DNA of 64,000 nt from Liopterus haemorrhoidalis. Lineage: Eukaryota > Arthropoda > Insecta > Coleoptera > Dytiscidae. A model generated the notes under the pieces. It was not told the DNA's origin, made no database searches, and saw only the letters and a list, made by a program, of their open reading frames with translations. Location of the stretch: the NCBI GenBank assembly GCA_963971575.1, contig OZ020618.1, positions 6,698,501 to 6,762,500 of the forward strand, written 5' to 3'. This document shows positions 24,530 to 36,197 of the stretch, piece by piece (positions within the stretch are counted from its first letter, which is position 1; every line of letters starts with the position of its first letter). The position numbers were made by a program, and so were the translations under genes.

Positions 24530-25470
24530 TTATTTACTTCATATTTAAACCATAATCACTGCCGACTACTTCTAATATATCTAAGAAGTCTTGTAATTTT
24601 GGTGGCAGCAGTGGGATAGCTATAATTTCTCTGTTATACTTCCTTTCTAAACATTTAATTATTAAATCATTTTTTTAATGTTAACGATTAAGTGCAAGCA
24701 TTAAAAAACTTTTAATTATTGATTACTTGCTCCATTATCGATTCTTAGAATAGGGTAACTTAGAAAATGAAGCAATATTGGGGAAAGTTTTTGTGAGTTT
24801 AAATGTAATGGGGGGTGTTTAAGAATGTCGTTAAATCGAGATTGCTAGAAAATGAAAAGTTTTTCAGATGTCTTGTTAAACGTTATACGAATTTAATTTA
24901 GTGATTGACATTCACAAGATCACAAATGCAGATGATAGCTGCCAATATCTTTTTTCAGCATGTCAAGATTTGATTAAAAATATATTGAAGAAAAAATACG
25001 GAAATACATGCGGGCGGCAGGTATTAAAAAATATTATTTTAAATTTTATTACTGTATTAATATTGGAAAATAAGGTCTAAGACAGGGGTTTACTACATGT
25101 TTCTCGTAACCCTAATTTATTTTGTCTTTGGTGGTCCATAAAAAGTGGAGGCTTTAAACTGCGGAAAAATATTCTGAGCACGTTGGTGCAAACCAAACTC
25201 TCGTGCTACAATTAAACATTTATCTTTTTAGGGAATCATTTTCATATAATATCGATCACCTAATTAGGAGTATGCCCAGAAGTGTTAATGAGTGCATAGC
25301 ACTCAATAATTATTAATTTTTCTCGGATTCTAACTGTCGTTGATTCTTTTGATCGTTTACTTACGTTATCCTAACAAACATGTATTCTTAAAATTATTAA
25401 AATAAACTAATTATTACTGGGTGTTCTGTTTTTAATGTCGGGCAGTATATATTATACATACATACAAACG
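24530..25470. other. Unassigned AT-rich region
   Basis: Nothing recognisable as a gene or a delimited repeat. Confidence 0.4.
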
Positions 25471-25480
25471 AGCTATTAAG

Positions 25481-25735
25481 TAGTGATTCTTCTCGAGAAT
25501 TTCTCGAGAAAAAGTTTTAATTCTCATTTTTTATTTCTCGAGAAATGTAAAATTTGCTCGACGCCTTTACTTTGGTACTTTAAAGGTGATTATAATTTTA
25601 ACATGTTTTTATCCTCTACAATATTTTCAACATTAAAAAAAGATGTATATTCTAATAATTATATAATTATTTTTCTCGAGATTTCTCGAGAATTCTCGAG
25701 AAAATAAGTCTAATGTCGAGAAATCAGAAACACTA
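25481..25735. mobile_element. hAT MITE, 255 bp, built of CTCGAGAA motifs
   Basis: Flanked by a perfect 8-bp duplication CTATTAAG (25473-25480 and 25736-25743). The ends TAGTGATTCT and AGAAACACTA are inverted with mismatches, and TTCTCGAGAA motifs (XhoI-like palindromes) crowd both subterminal regions. Non-coding. Confidence 0.85.
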
Positions 25736-25805
25736 CTATTAAGTCGTCAAGGATAAAATATGTAGAAAAAAGGCAAAGTTGGTTGATAACTTACAAGTAT
25801 AAGGA

Positions 25806-26222
25806 ATTATTTTATTCATCAAAGTATGCACCCATATTGTCTATACACTTTTGCCATTTAAGCGGCAGGTTGTTCAGGCCGGTGGTATAAAACCCTGGCG
25901 GACGAGAGTCAATGAATTCCTGGAAGGCCAGTTTTACAGCATTGTCGGAATTAAACTGTTTTCCTATTAAAAAGTTGTCCAAATGGCGGAAGAAGTGGTA
26001 GTCAGTGGGGGTTAGGTCTGGTGAGTATGAAGGATGATGAAGAAGTTCCAACTTCAATTCCTGTAGTTTAGTCACAATCATTTGTGCAGTGTGTGGTCTA
26101 GCGTTATCATGCAATAAGATATGAATCGATCTGTTGACCAATCTAGGCTGTTTTTTTTAAGTTTTTGCGTCATTTCTTCCAGTTGGTTGCAGTATATTTC
26201 TGCTGTGATCGATGAGCCAGGT
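25806..26222 (-). pseudogene. Mariner transposase 3' fragment (DD34D)
   Basis: On the minus strand, an ORF ending at 25812 contains HDNARPHTAQ and SPDLTPTDYHFFRHL. There are 34 residues between the two catalytic Asp residues, the classical mariner spacing. Upstream, across a frameshift in an A-run near 26150, the frame PGSSITAEIYCNQLEE continues the same protein. The element is cut off near 26222 and no terminal repeat was seen. Confidence 0.8.
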
Positions 26223-26770
26223 TTTTTTTTTTTTGTTTGGTTTTTAATTTACCTGTACGAAATTTGGCGAACCAATTTGATATTCAGACCAATTCTGTAA
26301 CTCAGATACTATGATAATAGTGACTAAATTTTTCACTATGAGTAAGGTCAGTTATTATCATGAATGAAAGTCATTATACTTTTTATAATATTTTATCTTG
26401 TAGTAACGTTACTACACAGTCAATTTTTACAGTATTGATCTGATTGTCTGCTGCGAAGTAACACTAGAGCAAAATACACTATTAATGTTTCGCGCGGTCT
26501 GCTATGCCGTAGTTCCACGTAAGAACTCATACTTCATAATAGTGCGAAGTTCCATTTTCAACAAAATTAATTTAAAAAAAAAGTTTTTGATATTTTTTAG
26601 AGCATACAAAAGGCGAGATGTGTAACTTTCAAAAAAAAAAAAAACAGAACGGTAATATATTAAGCCAATGTCAAATAATAAGCTGTTAAAGTTGGCAATA
26701 TTATTAACTACAAGTTTCATCCTTGACGACCTAATAATTAATATATTAGTACAGATATGCATCAGCATCA
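26223..26770. other. Unassigned region
   Basis: No supported feature. Confidence 0.4.
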
Positions 26771-26772
26771 AC

Positions 26773-27736
26773 CAGAGCCGCAGTAAGGAAAACTTGCGCT
26801 AGGGGCAAAACACAGTTTTGGCGCCCTTGGCAAATAAATGTAAGTGATAAACAAAAACAAGGTTCTCACCTGCCAAAATCTAAATGATGAGCAAAAAAAA
26901 AGGTCCTCACCTCCCAAAATCCAAGTGATGAGCAAAAAAAAGGTCCTCACCTCCCAAAATCCAAGTGATGAGCAAAAAAAAAGGTCCTAACCTCCCAAAA
27001 TCCAAGTGATGAGCAAAAAAAAGGTCCTCACCTCCCAAAATCCAAGTGATGAGCAAAAAAAAGGTCCTAACCTCCCAAAATCCAAGTGATGAGCAAAAAA
27101 AAGGTCCTCACCTCCCAAAATCCAAGTGATGAGCAAAAAAAAGGTCCTCACCTCCCAAAATCCAAGTGATGAGCAAAAAAAAAGGTCCTAACCTCCCAAA
27201 ATCCAAGTGATGAGCAAAAAAAAGGTCCTCACCTCCCAAAATCCAAGTGATGAGCAAAAAAAAGGTCCTCACCTCCCAAAATCCAAGTGATGAGCAAAAA
27301 AAAAAGGTCCTAACCTCCCGAAATCCAAGTGATGAGCAAAAAAAAGGTCCTCACCTCCCAAAATCCAAGTGATGAGCAAAAAAAAAGGTCCTAACCTCCC
27401 AAAATCCAAGTGATGAGCAAAAAAAAGGTCCTCACCTCCCAAAATCCAAGTGATGAGCAAAAAAAAAGGTCCTAACCTCCCAAAATCCAAGTGATGAGCA
27501 AAAAAAAGGTCCTCACCTCCCAAAATCCAAGTGATGAGCAAAAAAAAAAAGGTCCTAACCTCCCAAAATCCAAGTGATGAGCAAAAAAAAGGTCCTCACC
27601 TCCCAAAATTCAAGTGCTGAGCAAAAAAAAGGTCTTCACCTTCGCAATGTAGCGCCCCTTAGTCAAGCTCATCGGCGCCCTTTTCCTTAGTGCGCTAGGG
27701 GCCGTCGCCCCCTCCGCCCCCCTTACTGCGGCTCTG
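26773..27736. mobile_element. hAT-like element, CAGAGC family, copy B, with minisatellite
   Basis: The ends CAGAGCCGCAGTAAGG and CCTTACTGCGGCTCTG are near-perfect inverted repeats. The flanks GCATCAAC and CCATCAAC form a 7/8 target duplication. The subterminal GCGCTAGGGGC blocks match the 8.8-kb and 36.2-kb copies. The centre is a minisatellite expanded from a unit present once to three times in those copies. Confidence 0.8.
26850..27640. repeat. Minisatellite, about 19 units of about 40 bp
   Basis: The unit is GGTCCTCACCTCCCAAAATC then CAAGTGATGAGC and an A-run. Units with CCTCACC and CCTAACC largely alternate in the second half, giving a dimer of about 80 bp. Open frames across it (LLITWILGGEDLFF pattern) are artefacts. 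Confidence 0.95.
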
Positions 27737-27739
27737 CCA

Positions 27740-28195
27740 TCAACCCATTATATGTAGTACATTTCAAAAACTTGTTTATTATTTCTTTATTAGCTTCACT
27801 TTTTAATAGATTTCAGTTACCGTCCATGCAATATAGCAAATACTTTGTAAAATTTAATATAACTTTTTCGCGTCATTTCCAATCCTGTCTCTTTAATAGC
27901 AAAAGGACAATTATTGTGTGCACAATATGAAATCAATTAAAACGATGCTTTAATTTTTGTTGCTTTATAACAACAATCGCTGACTTTTTTTGCCATCGGC
28001 AATTCACTTATAAAGACTAAAAGTATTTTAATAGCGTGTTTAAGGTTCTTACGTGAAGTTTCAGAGTATCGACCAACTGGGAGGCCGAAAGGTATTGAAA
28101 CAGTGACGACTCGTTCACTACTTTAAGGAACCATACTTAAAAATAGAAAAAATATACGTTTTTCTTACACTTGCCTCAAATTTAGGTTTATCATA
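27740..28195. other. Unassigned AT-rich region
   Basis: No supported feature. Confidence 0.4.
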
Positions 28196-28202
28196 GTTAT
28201 TT

Positions 28203-28960
28203 ATGTTACAAATATATGATCATGAAGATTTGCAAGTTAAACTTGAAAGTATAAACACTTTGGCAAATTTAGTTGGCTTATGCATAAATAAAGCGAAAAC
28301 CAAAGTAATGCGGATTGGTACCAATAACATCAACATATTTTACATTAACGGCGAAGACTTAGAAGATGTGGAAGAATTCTGCTACCTCGGTAGTGCAATA
28401 ACGATAGATAAAGTAACTACAAGGGACGTGAACAACAGAATACTTAAAGCCTAACAAGCATCCGGCTTGTTGAAAGAAGTCTGGAAATCCAATAAGACCT
28501 CTCGTAACCCTAAGATACGCATATTTAAAACCAATTTAAAATCAGTTCTGATGTATAGCTGCGAAACTTGGAAAGTCACTAAAGAAATTACCCATAAACT
28601 CCAAGTTTTTATTAGCAGATGTCTGCGCAGGATTTGTCGCACTACTTGGTCAGATCATATTCCCAATAATCATCTTTGGGAATCGATAGCACAAAAACCT
28701 ATCCATTTGGAACTCCAGGCAAGAAAGTGGAACTGGATTGGGCATACTCTCCGGAAAGCAGTAAATTACATCTCCAGAGTGGAACCCTCAGGGAATCCGT
28801 CGTAGAGGTCGCCCTGTATCCACATGGAGGAGCACAATACACAAAGGACTTGTTGTCCAAGGAACTACCTGGAGTCAGGTGAAGAGACTTGCTCTTCACA
28901 GACCCCGATGGCGCGACTTTGTAAAGGCCCTATGCTCCAGCGAGGAGATTTAGGACACAA
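28203..28960 (+). pseudogene. Non-LTR retrotransposon 3' end
   Basis: Three overlapping frame segments give the C-terminal part of a LINE reverse transcriptase: INKAKTKVMRIGTN, then YLGSAITIDKV, then SVLMYSCETWKVTKEITHKL, and a WNWIGHTLRKA segment followed by a basic GRRGRP-like and TWS/RLA tail in shifted frames. This order is typical of widespread arthropod LINE ends. A short TATATA tail follows at 28960. Frameshifts near 28455 and 28800 and the missing catalytic YADD region show 5' truncation and decay. Confidence 0.75.
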
Positions 28961-28989
28961 TATATATATAATTCTAAAATACAGAATAA

Positions 28990-29205
28990 GTATGAATATA
29001 AATAATAGTCAGTCGCTATGGCGTAGTGATCAGCTCATTTGACTGCTAACCATGAGGGCTCGGGTTAGAATCCCGGTGATAGCAAGCATGTTTGTACTTG
29101 TCAAAAAATTACTTAAGTATCCAAAATAAAAATAAAAGACACTGGTTAATGGCCAACAGTAGCTAAGACTGAAAAATTAAATAATAGTATGTATATATAT
29201 ATATA
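28990..29205 (+). repeat. tRNA-derived SINE
   Basis: The head (29015-29083) has an A-box-like GGCGTAGTGATCAGC and a B box GGGTTAGAATCCC. The ends GCTAT and ATAGC can pair as an acceptor stem, and the T-stem CGGG/CCCG is intact. A non-tRNA body and an AT-rich tail follow. The anticodon arm is degenerate, so a functional tRNA is unlikely. Confidence 0.65.
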
Positions 29206-29249
29206 AATAATAAATTCGCTACTAATCTAGCTGGTTGGCCGCAATATCT

Positions 29250-29345
29250 GCCGTACAGACAAGCTGGCAAACGGTAGACAGACAAACGGCAGACAGTAAG
29301 CACAATAATGACAATATAAGGGTTCTTGATATATCTACGAAACCT
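29250..29345 (+). repeat. Degenerate R1 right end
   Basis: GACAGACAAACGGCAGACAG, then GACAATATAAGGGTT and CTACGAAACCTTAAA, matches the right terminus of R1 with substitutions. Confidence 0.6.
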
Positions 29346-29428
29346 TAAAAAGTGCCCTCAATCCCTTTTGAGACCTTACGTTCAACAATTTTTGCCAAAG
29401 AATCGACTTGTATCAAAAGCACTAGTTG

Positions 29429-29851
29429 TTAAAATGGTTGTCCTAGATATAAAATGGGTAATTTTTCAATAATTAAATTATTTTGTTGTTTATTATAGTT
29501 TGTGACGAGTCGCCCCTGGTCGCGAGGTTTGTGTCTGTTGATCTGCGAGGCAAGGGGAGCTCTCTTGCCGTTTGAGGAACACGTAGTAATTTCTTGCTTC
29601 AAAATTCCTTGCGCATCGTTCAAGCCATTTAACCCTGATTGCCTGGCAAAAAAATAATCTGCGATCTTCTTAGCTGGGCTGTTTGTCAACAGGGGCGGGC
29701 TATAAACGTAATCACTAAAAATTTCTGCTAGATTACAACTATCAACAAGTAGCCACCTTATTTCTTTATTACAGAAAAACCAAAGAATATTTTCCTCTAC
29801 TATATGAATAAGGAAGATGACATAAAATAATTCTAAAAGTGAGTTTGGCAA
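29429..29851 (-). CDS. Unidentified 140-residue open frame
   Basis: A single uninterrupted frame with a hydrophobic N-terminus (LLELFYVIFLIHIV) and a polar C-terminus rich in Asn, Gln and Lys. The central part (about 29500-29720) is GC-richer than its surroundings. No domain was recognised, and no neighbouring exons or transposon ends were seen. It could be a transposon fragment or a chance frame. Confidence 0.2.
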   Translation of the reverse strand: MPNSLLELFYVIFLIHIVEENILWFFCNKEIRWLLVDSCNLAEIFSDYVYSPPLLTNSPAKKIADYFFARQSGLNGLNDAQGILKQEITTCSSNGKRAPLASQINRHKPRDQGRLVTNYNKQQNNLIIEKLPILYLGQPF

Positions 29852-29859
29852 ATACTAAA

Positions 29860-30400
29860 AGTATCATGGATAGAAAGGAGTAATGATTCAATCGAGAGGG
29901 ATAGAAAACGGGTACGTCAGCTAGTCACTGATAACACTGATAAACACACTATTTGTGACATGGCAATTTTTGGGTATTTTTGATACGCTGAAAACAAATC
30001 TGAAAAGTGAATTTCACCCATTGATTTTCTGTAATAGGAAATTTATATTTTGCAATATGTAACATTTTCATATTGCGTCAATTCACGACATGTATCTGCA
30101 GTGACGGTACAGAAGTGGTTAAGATCAGTTTATCCTTGTTTATCAGGTCTAAAAGTATGCTTCAAAATATATTGCGCCCATTAGTAAACTACAGGTTCCG
30201 AATCTGTTGCATTTTCTTTGTCGTGATTTGAGACTGGTAACTTTTTGAGTTCTAAGTAATTCACTATACAGTAGGAGTGGCCACCACTTGAGGCACTAAC
30301 TCTTGGACTAAAAAACGTTAGAAGTAAACCACTGGTCGATCCCAAAAACGTATTTTTTCCACCTTTACATATTAAATTGGGCTAAATTAAGAATTTCGTT
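29860..30400. other. Unassigned region
   Basis: No supported feature. Confidence 0.4.
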
Positions 30401-30406
30401 AAAGTA

Positions 30407-30930
30407 ATGGATCGAAACGAAAGAAGGTTTTTGTATTTAAAACAAAAATTTCCGAGAATTAGTGAAGCAAAAATTAAAGAGGGCATATTTGTGGGCCCAC
30501 AAATAAGAGAAATAATGAAAGATGATTCATTTGCCAGTATGCTAAATGAAGCTGAAGTAAGAGCTTGGAGAGCTTATAAAACAGTTGTTTAATTTTGATG
30601 GAAATGTGAAAGCTAAAAATTACAGAGATATCGTGAATGAACTACTTGATGCCTACAAAGAAATGGGATGTAAGATGTCTGTAAAAATTCACTTTCTGGA
30701 CTCTCATCTACATTTTCGTCCCAGAAGATCTGGATGCAGTAAGTGTTGAACATGGGAAACGGTTCCACCAAGACATTTCCTCCATGGAAAAGCGATATCA
30801 GGATAAATGGAGTCCAAATTTGCTTGCTGATTACTGCCGGATATTAATAAGGTATGCCTCAGAAACAAAATATCGACGTAAAAAATCAAAAACAACATTT
30901 TGAGATAAGTTAAAATTAATAACAATACGT
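30407..30930 (+). pseudogene. Fragment of a widespread insect repeat-encoded protein
   Basis: An ORF of 61 residues (MDRNERRFLYLKQKFP, IKEGIFVGPQIREIMKDDSF) is followed after a frameshift by YRDIVNELLDAYKEMGCKMS and a KIHFLDSHL segment, then by degraded pieces matching an ERFHQDI/MEKRY-type region. This block order resembles a protein family that recurs as multicopy, transposon-like sequence in insects. I do not assign the superfamily. It is broken at several sites. Confidence 0.45.
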
Positions 30931-31519
30931 CTATCGCTATATTTCGTTAGAAACCAACAATACCTCATAGCAAAAAATTGATGTGAAGTGTGAATTTTCA
31001 CACATTTCAGGGTTTCGCAGGTATTTAGTAGGTGAATAATGATTATTTGGGATGCCAAAAGAAATTTTATATATATATTTTTTTTTGTTAATTTAATTCG
31101 AATGCCTAATACCATTATGTAGGTTTCTAAATATGTGCAGTATTTTTTTGATATAGCAAGGTTCAATAAGATTTTGAAAATTGCGCTTATGGCTTCCATT
31201 GGTTGTTTTAGTCATAAGCTCCGCCCTTCTGATATCGTGTATTTATAGGAATATAAATAGCAGTATAGCAGTAATATATTTAGGCACTAATATGATACAG
31301 ACATTATAACACATAACATATATTTTATTTTTTACTTGTATCCATGGTATTATATATAAGTTACTTGGTTGTAAGTCCAAGAGTATTCAATTTCAACAAT
31401 TTCCACTGGTTATTAAATTTACGCTTTTAAAAATTAAATGCAATATTTGCCCAAATATAACTAGAATTTTGAAAAAATTATTTAAGCAAAATAAAAATGC
31501 AAAAAAAAAAACAGGAAAA

Positions 31520-31610
31520 ATTAAATTGCCTCGAGGCCGGATTGAACTCGAGTTTGCAAATTAGAACGCCAGTATTCTAAGCATTTCACCATTGAAGCGC
31601 TCTGTTTACT
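31520..31610 (-). ncRNA. tRNA-like Pol III unit inside R1 copy C
   Basis: Minus strand: A-box-like CGCTTCAATGG (31589-31599, 9 of 11), B-box-like GAGTTCAATCC (31539-31549, one base short), and a T-run immediately downstream (A-run at 31500-31511 on the plus strand). Same location and orientation within R1 as in the other copies, but the body differs. Confidence 0.45.
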
Positions 31611-32069
31611 GTACTACATAATATCATTAAATATTTTACATGGTCAAGCAAAAAACACATAAAATGCGTTATTTTCCGAAAACATAATCTGATCAAAAAT
31701 TCCTGTTGTACTATTCCGGTTCACACCAATGTACATTATTTAGAATTTTTTCAGATTTTTAGTTTAAACCATCTGGGCTAGAGGCTGTGAGATTTTTGCG
31801 CACTTTTAGCAAAAATCGCGTCAAAATAATCTATTTTGCAAAAATAAAATGTTGATCGTTAATCTACGTACTAAGGGCTTTCATTTAATACCCTACTCAG
31901 AATTTTAAAAAAATATTTTTTTTTCGGTGAGCACATATTTGTTTATATTTTTAGGGGGATATGTTTTTTAGATGTTTTGGTATTTTTCCTATTTGCGGGT
32001 CAACGAGTTGTATAAGCATGCCAAATCTCAACTCTCTAGGTTTAGCAGTTTGGCTACAATTTTTACCGA

Positions 32070-32135
<66 letters not shown>
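32070..32135. repeat. (GACA)n microsatellite of R1 copy C
   Basis: About 16 uninterrupted GACA units at the homologous place to 4191-4353. Confidence 0.95.
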
Positions 32136-32153
32136 GACAAAATGACGGTATAA

Positions 32154-32531
32154 AGGCCTTATCACACTAGAACTCTATCCAAGTCTTATTTATGTAGGTT
32201 TTTTTTCAGGATCCAAGTCTTCAGGTCTTGACATATCACACGGTATTTGAATATTAGTTTAGAAAGACTTGGAAATTGTTTATTTACCCATGCGCACATC
32301 GTGAAATTATGACAGTTGACAGTTATATTTTGACATAAACAAAAGACAAAGACGCGTCAACTATAAGACCTGGGTAAAAAGACCGAGAAATTGTATCCTG
32401 TTTCATTTGCCTGGTCTTCAAAACCTAGGTTTTTTCTTCATACTATCACACGCACAAGACTTAGATTCGAATGCAAAGACTTTAATTTTCCAAGTTTAGA
32501 CTTGAATAATAACTCTAGTGTGATAAGGCTT
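32154..32531. mobile_element. PIF/Harbinger-type MITE inserted in R1
   Basis: The ends AGGCCTTATCACACTAGA and TCTAGTGTGATAAGGCTT (one mismatch) are flanked by TAA (32151-32153 and 32532-32534). The empty site is visible as GACGGTATAAGGG in the other R1 copies, which confirms the insertion. Non-coding, 378 bp. Confidence 0.9.
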
Positions 32532-32691
32532 TAAGGGTGTTTTGGTCATACCTACAAAACCCTAAAAATGATGGGTGATAGAAAAAATCTGAGGTCATTT
32601 TCGGCTTTTAGGTCAAATTTTAAGTGAGATACACTATGTTTTGTCCGTGTCACAAAAATAAGTTCATTTTTGTTTAATAGTGTAATTTTTT

Positions 32692-32757
32692 GGTGTCCAG
32701 GATTTAAACCCATGTTTCTGTGCTCCATAAACAAGCTTCTTACCACGAAGCAACAGC
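32692..32757 (-). ncRNA. tRNA-like sequence
   Basis: Minus strand has a B-box-like GGGTTTAAATCC (32700-32711) and an A-box-like TTGCTTCGTGG (32743-32753). Spacing is 31 bp, which fits a tRNA-derived unit. It lies just beyond R1 copy C. Not an intact tRNA. Confidence 0.4.
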
Positions 32758-32759
32758 AA

Positions 32760-33655
32760 CTAGAACATAAGGTACATATTATTTTATGTGGAAGTATTTT
32801 AGTGCTTTTTTAAAAGAATTTTTGGTTTTATTTGACGTTATATTAAAATCAACCCTCCAGGGTAGCAAACTAAAATATCTCAGCATGACATCCCCGAACT
32901 TGACATCACCATAACAGCTCACTTGGAGGGCGTGCTTATTAATAGTGACTTTAAAAAAACGACAAAAAATATTTAAAAATAATGCATTTTTCTAAAATAT
33001 AAAAATCATAAAGTAATTTTAAAAAAATGTTACCTCACATTTACATTTTACTTTCAATGTTTTGGTTTTTGAGTATTTTATTTTGAATTATACATAATTC
33101 ATGAATGGTTGTAAAATAATATGCGCATAAAAGGACTATTAATTTAGATAATGGTATGAATAAAAATACTATTACCAAGTCTGTTCTTAACGCTTTCGTT
33201 ACAGAGGTCTAGACAGACGAAATTATACTAACATAGGTCAGTATACTGACACTAAACTAGAGGCTAACATTTGTTAGATATCCTATGATCTTCATTACAA
33301 TTTTAAGGTTTCGTAGATATAACCAAGAAACTTTTATATGTGTGGTTACCAAACTATGAATCGCAAACTAGCGGTAATTCATGGCAACGTTTTTGTAGTT
33401 CGGGTGAGAAACATGTATATATTTTTAAGTAAATTCGTCGGACATCGAGCTGAAGCGATGTTCCGATCGTTTTCAATGAATTATTGAAAATGAATACGCA
33501 TTGAACGTTAGAACACTTGTTCAATAAGATTGAATAGTATGATAGTTTCATGAGAGATGAGAGTCGGGAGTCGGAGTCGAAAGTCGGAAAAACTATCGAA
33601 CAAAAACTTTTGTCAAGGTGGCTACCACAAGACCGACCGTCATCACAAAGTACTT
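32760..33655. other. Unassigned region with a degenerate R1-like tip
   Basis: TTTTAAGGTTTCGTAGATAT at 33302 resembles an R1 terminus. Otherwise nothing recognised. Confidence 0.4.
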
Positions 33656-33659
33656 GTTT

Positions 33660-33925
33660 AATTTATGCTGCTTTATCAAAAAATGTCTTAAATAAAAGTT
33701 GTTAGTTATTGCTTTTATAACAACTTTTGTTAAATATTTTTTTTCGAAATATTTCTCTGTTGTGAAATATTCGCAAAATTCTTAAAATCGACACGAGTAA
33801 ACTCCAATTTCTAGTTAACCGATATGTACCAAAAGTTGACCAACTCATGCCATTGATGTCAAAAGCTTAAATATGAAATTTCATAAAAATACTTTTAGCC
33901 GAATTTGCTCTGCACGTGTACACGT
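33660..33925 (+). repeat. R2 interspersed repeat, second copy
   Basis: Diverged direct repeat of 8340-8600, cut at TGTACACGTG just before the piggyBac element, so the R2 microsatellite is absent here. Confidence 0.75.
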
Positions 33926-33953
33926 GTTAAAAAACTAGATTTTTTGTTTTTAA

Positions 33954-34451
33954 CCCTTTACTGCATGAATTTTTATTTTTGACTGAAATAATTCATGGGC
34001 ATTAGGAATTGGTTCTTATTGATAGAAAAATTAATTAAAAAATATATTTAAAATATGAATTATTATTTTTATGAAAATAGGGTTTGTACCATACATGGAA
34101 TATTATGATTCTACATTATGTTACAAAAGAAAACTATTCCGTATTATTTGCTCGTCAATTGTTAGGAGTTCTTCATTAGGGATTAAAAGCAGTCGCTCTC
34201 GAATTTTTTAACGAAAAGGTCTTATCTTCTAGTTGTCTTTTCTCAATAAATTTAGAGTTATTGTTGAAGTACAAATTCCGCTTGATATCCTCAAATCTAT
34301 TGCAGCCCATTACTTGAGATACTGCAGGATTCATTGCTGTGTATGTGGCATATATGAACATGCATGAAGTAAAGTTCTGATTCAGTTTTAAAAGTAAAAT
34401 AAAAAATAAAAATCGGAATGTGCCATATATGGCACACTATGCGGTAAAGGG
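33954..34451 (-). mobile_element. piggyBac-like element, 498 bp
   Basis: TTAA flanks both ends (33950-33953 and 34452-34455). The termini CCCTTTACTGCATG and GCGGTAAAGGG form short inverted repeats in the piggyBac style. On the minus strand a frame (34361-34176) reads NPAVSQVMGCNRFEDIKRNL, matching the region of piggyBac transposases that precedes the first catalytic Asp. The rest of the transposase is deleted. Confidence 0.85.
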
Positions 34452-34455
34452 TTAA

Positions 34456-35425
34456 TAAGTAATTTATTTTTTTGAAACCACAATGAAATACAAAAGATAA
34501 CAAATACGAAAGACCTAGATAATTCTGGCGTCTTTCCTTTCTTAGTCAATTTATATTAAAGAAATCCGATAATTTGTGCTTTTGTTAGTTTTGTTTTCTT
34601 ACTTTTGTTTTAAGTTTTGATATTTAGTTATTTTTATTCTTTTAGTTATTTAAAATTATTATGTATTTAGTTATTTATTTTGTTACTTTTACTGTTTAAC
34701 TCATAAATATGACACTTTTTGAGTAGAATTTTTTTATATCTGTTTTGAATTTTTTCGGAACCTAACCCCTCTTTTTGTACTGGCTATGGGTCTCATATAA
34801 CACGATTTCACATAACACGGCATTTCTAAGGAACGTATCTACCGTGTTGTAGAAGGGTTGCCTGTAATTATCAGTATTACTTATTAACCAATTATATATA
34901 AAAGCCAGAAATATTAATAATGTGAATCTATGCAACACGAATTATAATACACAATTATCCCACATTAAAGTGTTATTGTCCCTCTTACTTAAAGACGTGC
35001 TTTGTTGACCTTGAAGGACCAAGTCACAAAAATCAAAGTATACCTAAATATAATTTTTTTTCAATACTTTTAATAAATATAATGAATATTTAAATGAGGT
35101 ATATAAAAGAATGAAGGGTATATAGTGGCGGTGAGGTGGGGGAAAGTGAATTATAATCTAACTTAATCCTAATTTATATGCAGATTGTACTTGTATACAG
35201 TATCTCGGAGAAATATTTCTCTAGCCCTGCCGCGTATGTATACAGCTCAGTAAACAAAACTGGATTATTTGGTAAGCCCATTAGACTCGAGAATATTACG
35301 GAAAAGATATTATGATTTACGACGTTACCCAGAAAAATATTTCAAATACGAATATATGGATCTAGCAATACCTGTCATGGAACATATTCTAAAATTATTC
35401 TAAATTAAACGAATTTTTTCATAGC
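34456..35425. other. Unassigned region with a pogo-like end
   Basis: The block 34785-34867 (ATAACACG repeats and a right tip whose complement reads CAGGCAACCCTTCTACAAC) resembles one end of a Tigger/pogo element. Nothing else was identified. Confidence 0.4.
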
Positions 35426-35437
35426 TTTGCTAACCTA

Positions 35438-36169
35438 TTAATAATAATAATAATAATAATAATTTTATTGAGCCTATTAGAGTACTTTAATACAGGAGGC
35501 ATAGTCATAGTTCATTATCTTACATAACATAATTAGCTTACAATACATAACACTATATAATGTAAGATGCACATAAGATGTCAATATTACATGTAGCATG
35601 ATATTGTCATGTTACAAAACCTGTTTACAGAAAGGATGTTAGACAGTTTAGAACAACAGTTTAATTAAGAATATGTTCTAAGATTAAGATATTCACCGAT
35701 AGAATAAAAGTTATGTTCCAGCAAAAAAAAATTAAATTTTCTTTTAAAAATATGGATATCATGAATATTTTTCAAGTTATTGGGAACCTGATTATATAGC
35801 TTAGCGGCCATGAAGCGAGGGCTGTGTGCATATAGCCTGGTTTTATGCATTTCAGTGGTTAAAGCAGATTTATTCCTTGTTTCATAACTATGTTAAAAGT
35901 TATTGACATTAAAATAGTTCAGATGTGTTTTGGCAAATACTACACATTCAAAAATATAGACTGATGGTAATGTTAAAACTTTTAATGAGCTAAATAGGTC
36001 TCTGCAAGATGTTCTAGAATTTTTAAACATCATGATGCGCACTGCTCTTTTTTGTTGCAAGAAAAATTTTTTGCTATCACTTGAGGCACCCCAAAAGAGA
36101 ATACCATAAGAAAGAATAGAATGGAATTTAGCAAAATATACTGACCTAAGTGATGCCAAAGAGACTATT
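35438..36169 (-). mobile_element. 5'-truncated non-LTR retrotransposon
   Basis: Flanked by an 8-bp duplication CTAACCTA (35430-35437 and 36170-36177). It ends 3' in a (TTA)n tail, seen as TAATAA repeats at 35440-35463. The minus strand frames carry LRSVYFAKFHSILSYGILFW, QKRAVRIMM and, after a frameshift, FMAAKLYNQVPNNLKN, the C-terminal blocks downstream of a LINE reverse transcriptase. The RT core is absent. Confidence 0.8.
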
Positions 36170-36197
36170 CTAACCTAACCAAATCTAATGCTACCAC

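Larger units (their letters stand above)
30975..32590 (+). repeat. R1 interspersed repeat, copy C
   Basis: Starts with TTGATGTGAAGTGTGAATTT and ends past a GACA array with GGTCATACCTACAAAACCC. It has an extra segment (about 31230-31380) absent from copy A and a Harbinger-type MITE (32154-32531) inserted right after the microsatellite. Confidence 0.85.

Noticed and set aside
27269..27541. 90-residue frame with repeated LLITWILGGEDLFF-like units, suggesting a repeat membrane protein
   Set aside because: It is the translation of the 40-bp minisatellite; no gene context, and the unit contains A-runs of variable length.
26850..27640. Regular direct repeats resembling a CRISPR array
   Set aside because: There are no unique spacers; the whole 40-bp unit repeats, and the context is an animal genome.
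29015..29083. Functional tRNA (Ser-like CTGCTAA anticodon loop)
   Set aside because: The anticodon stem does not pair, the long variable arm of tRNA-Ser is missing, and a SINE body follows.
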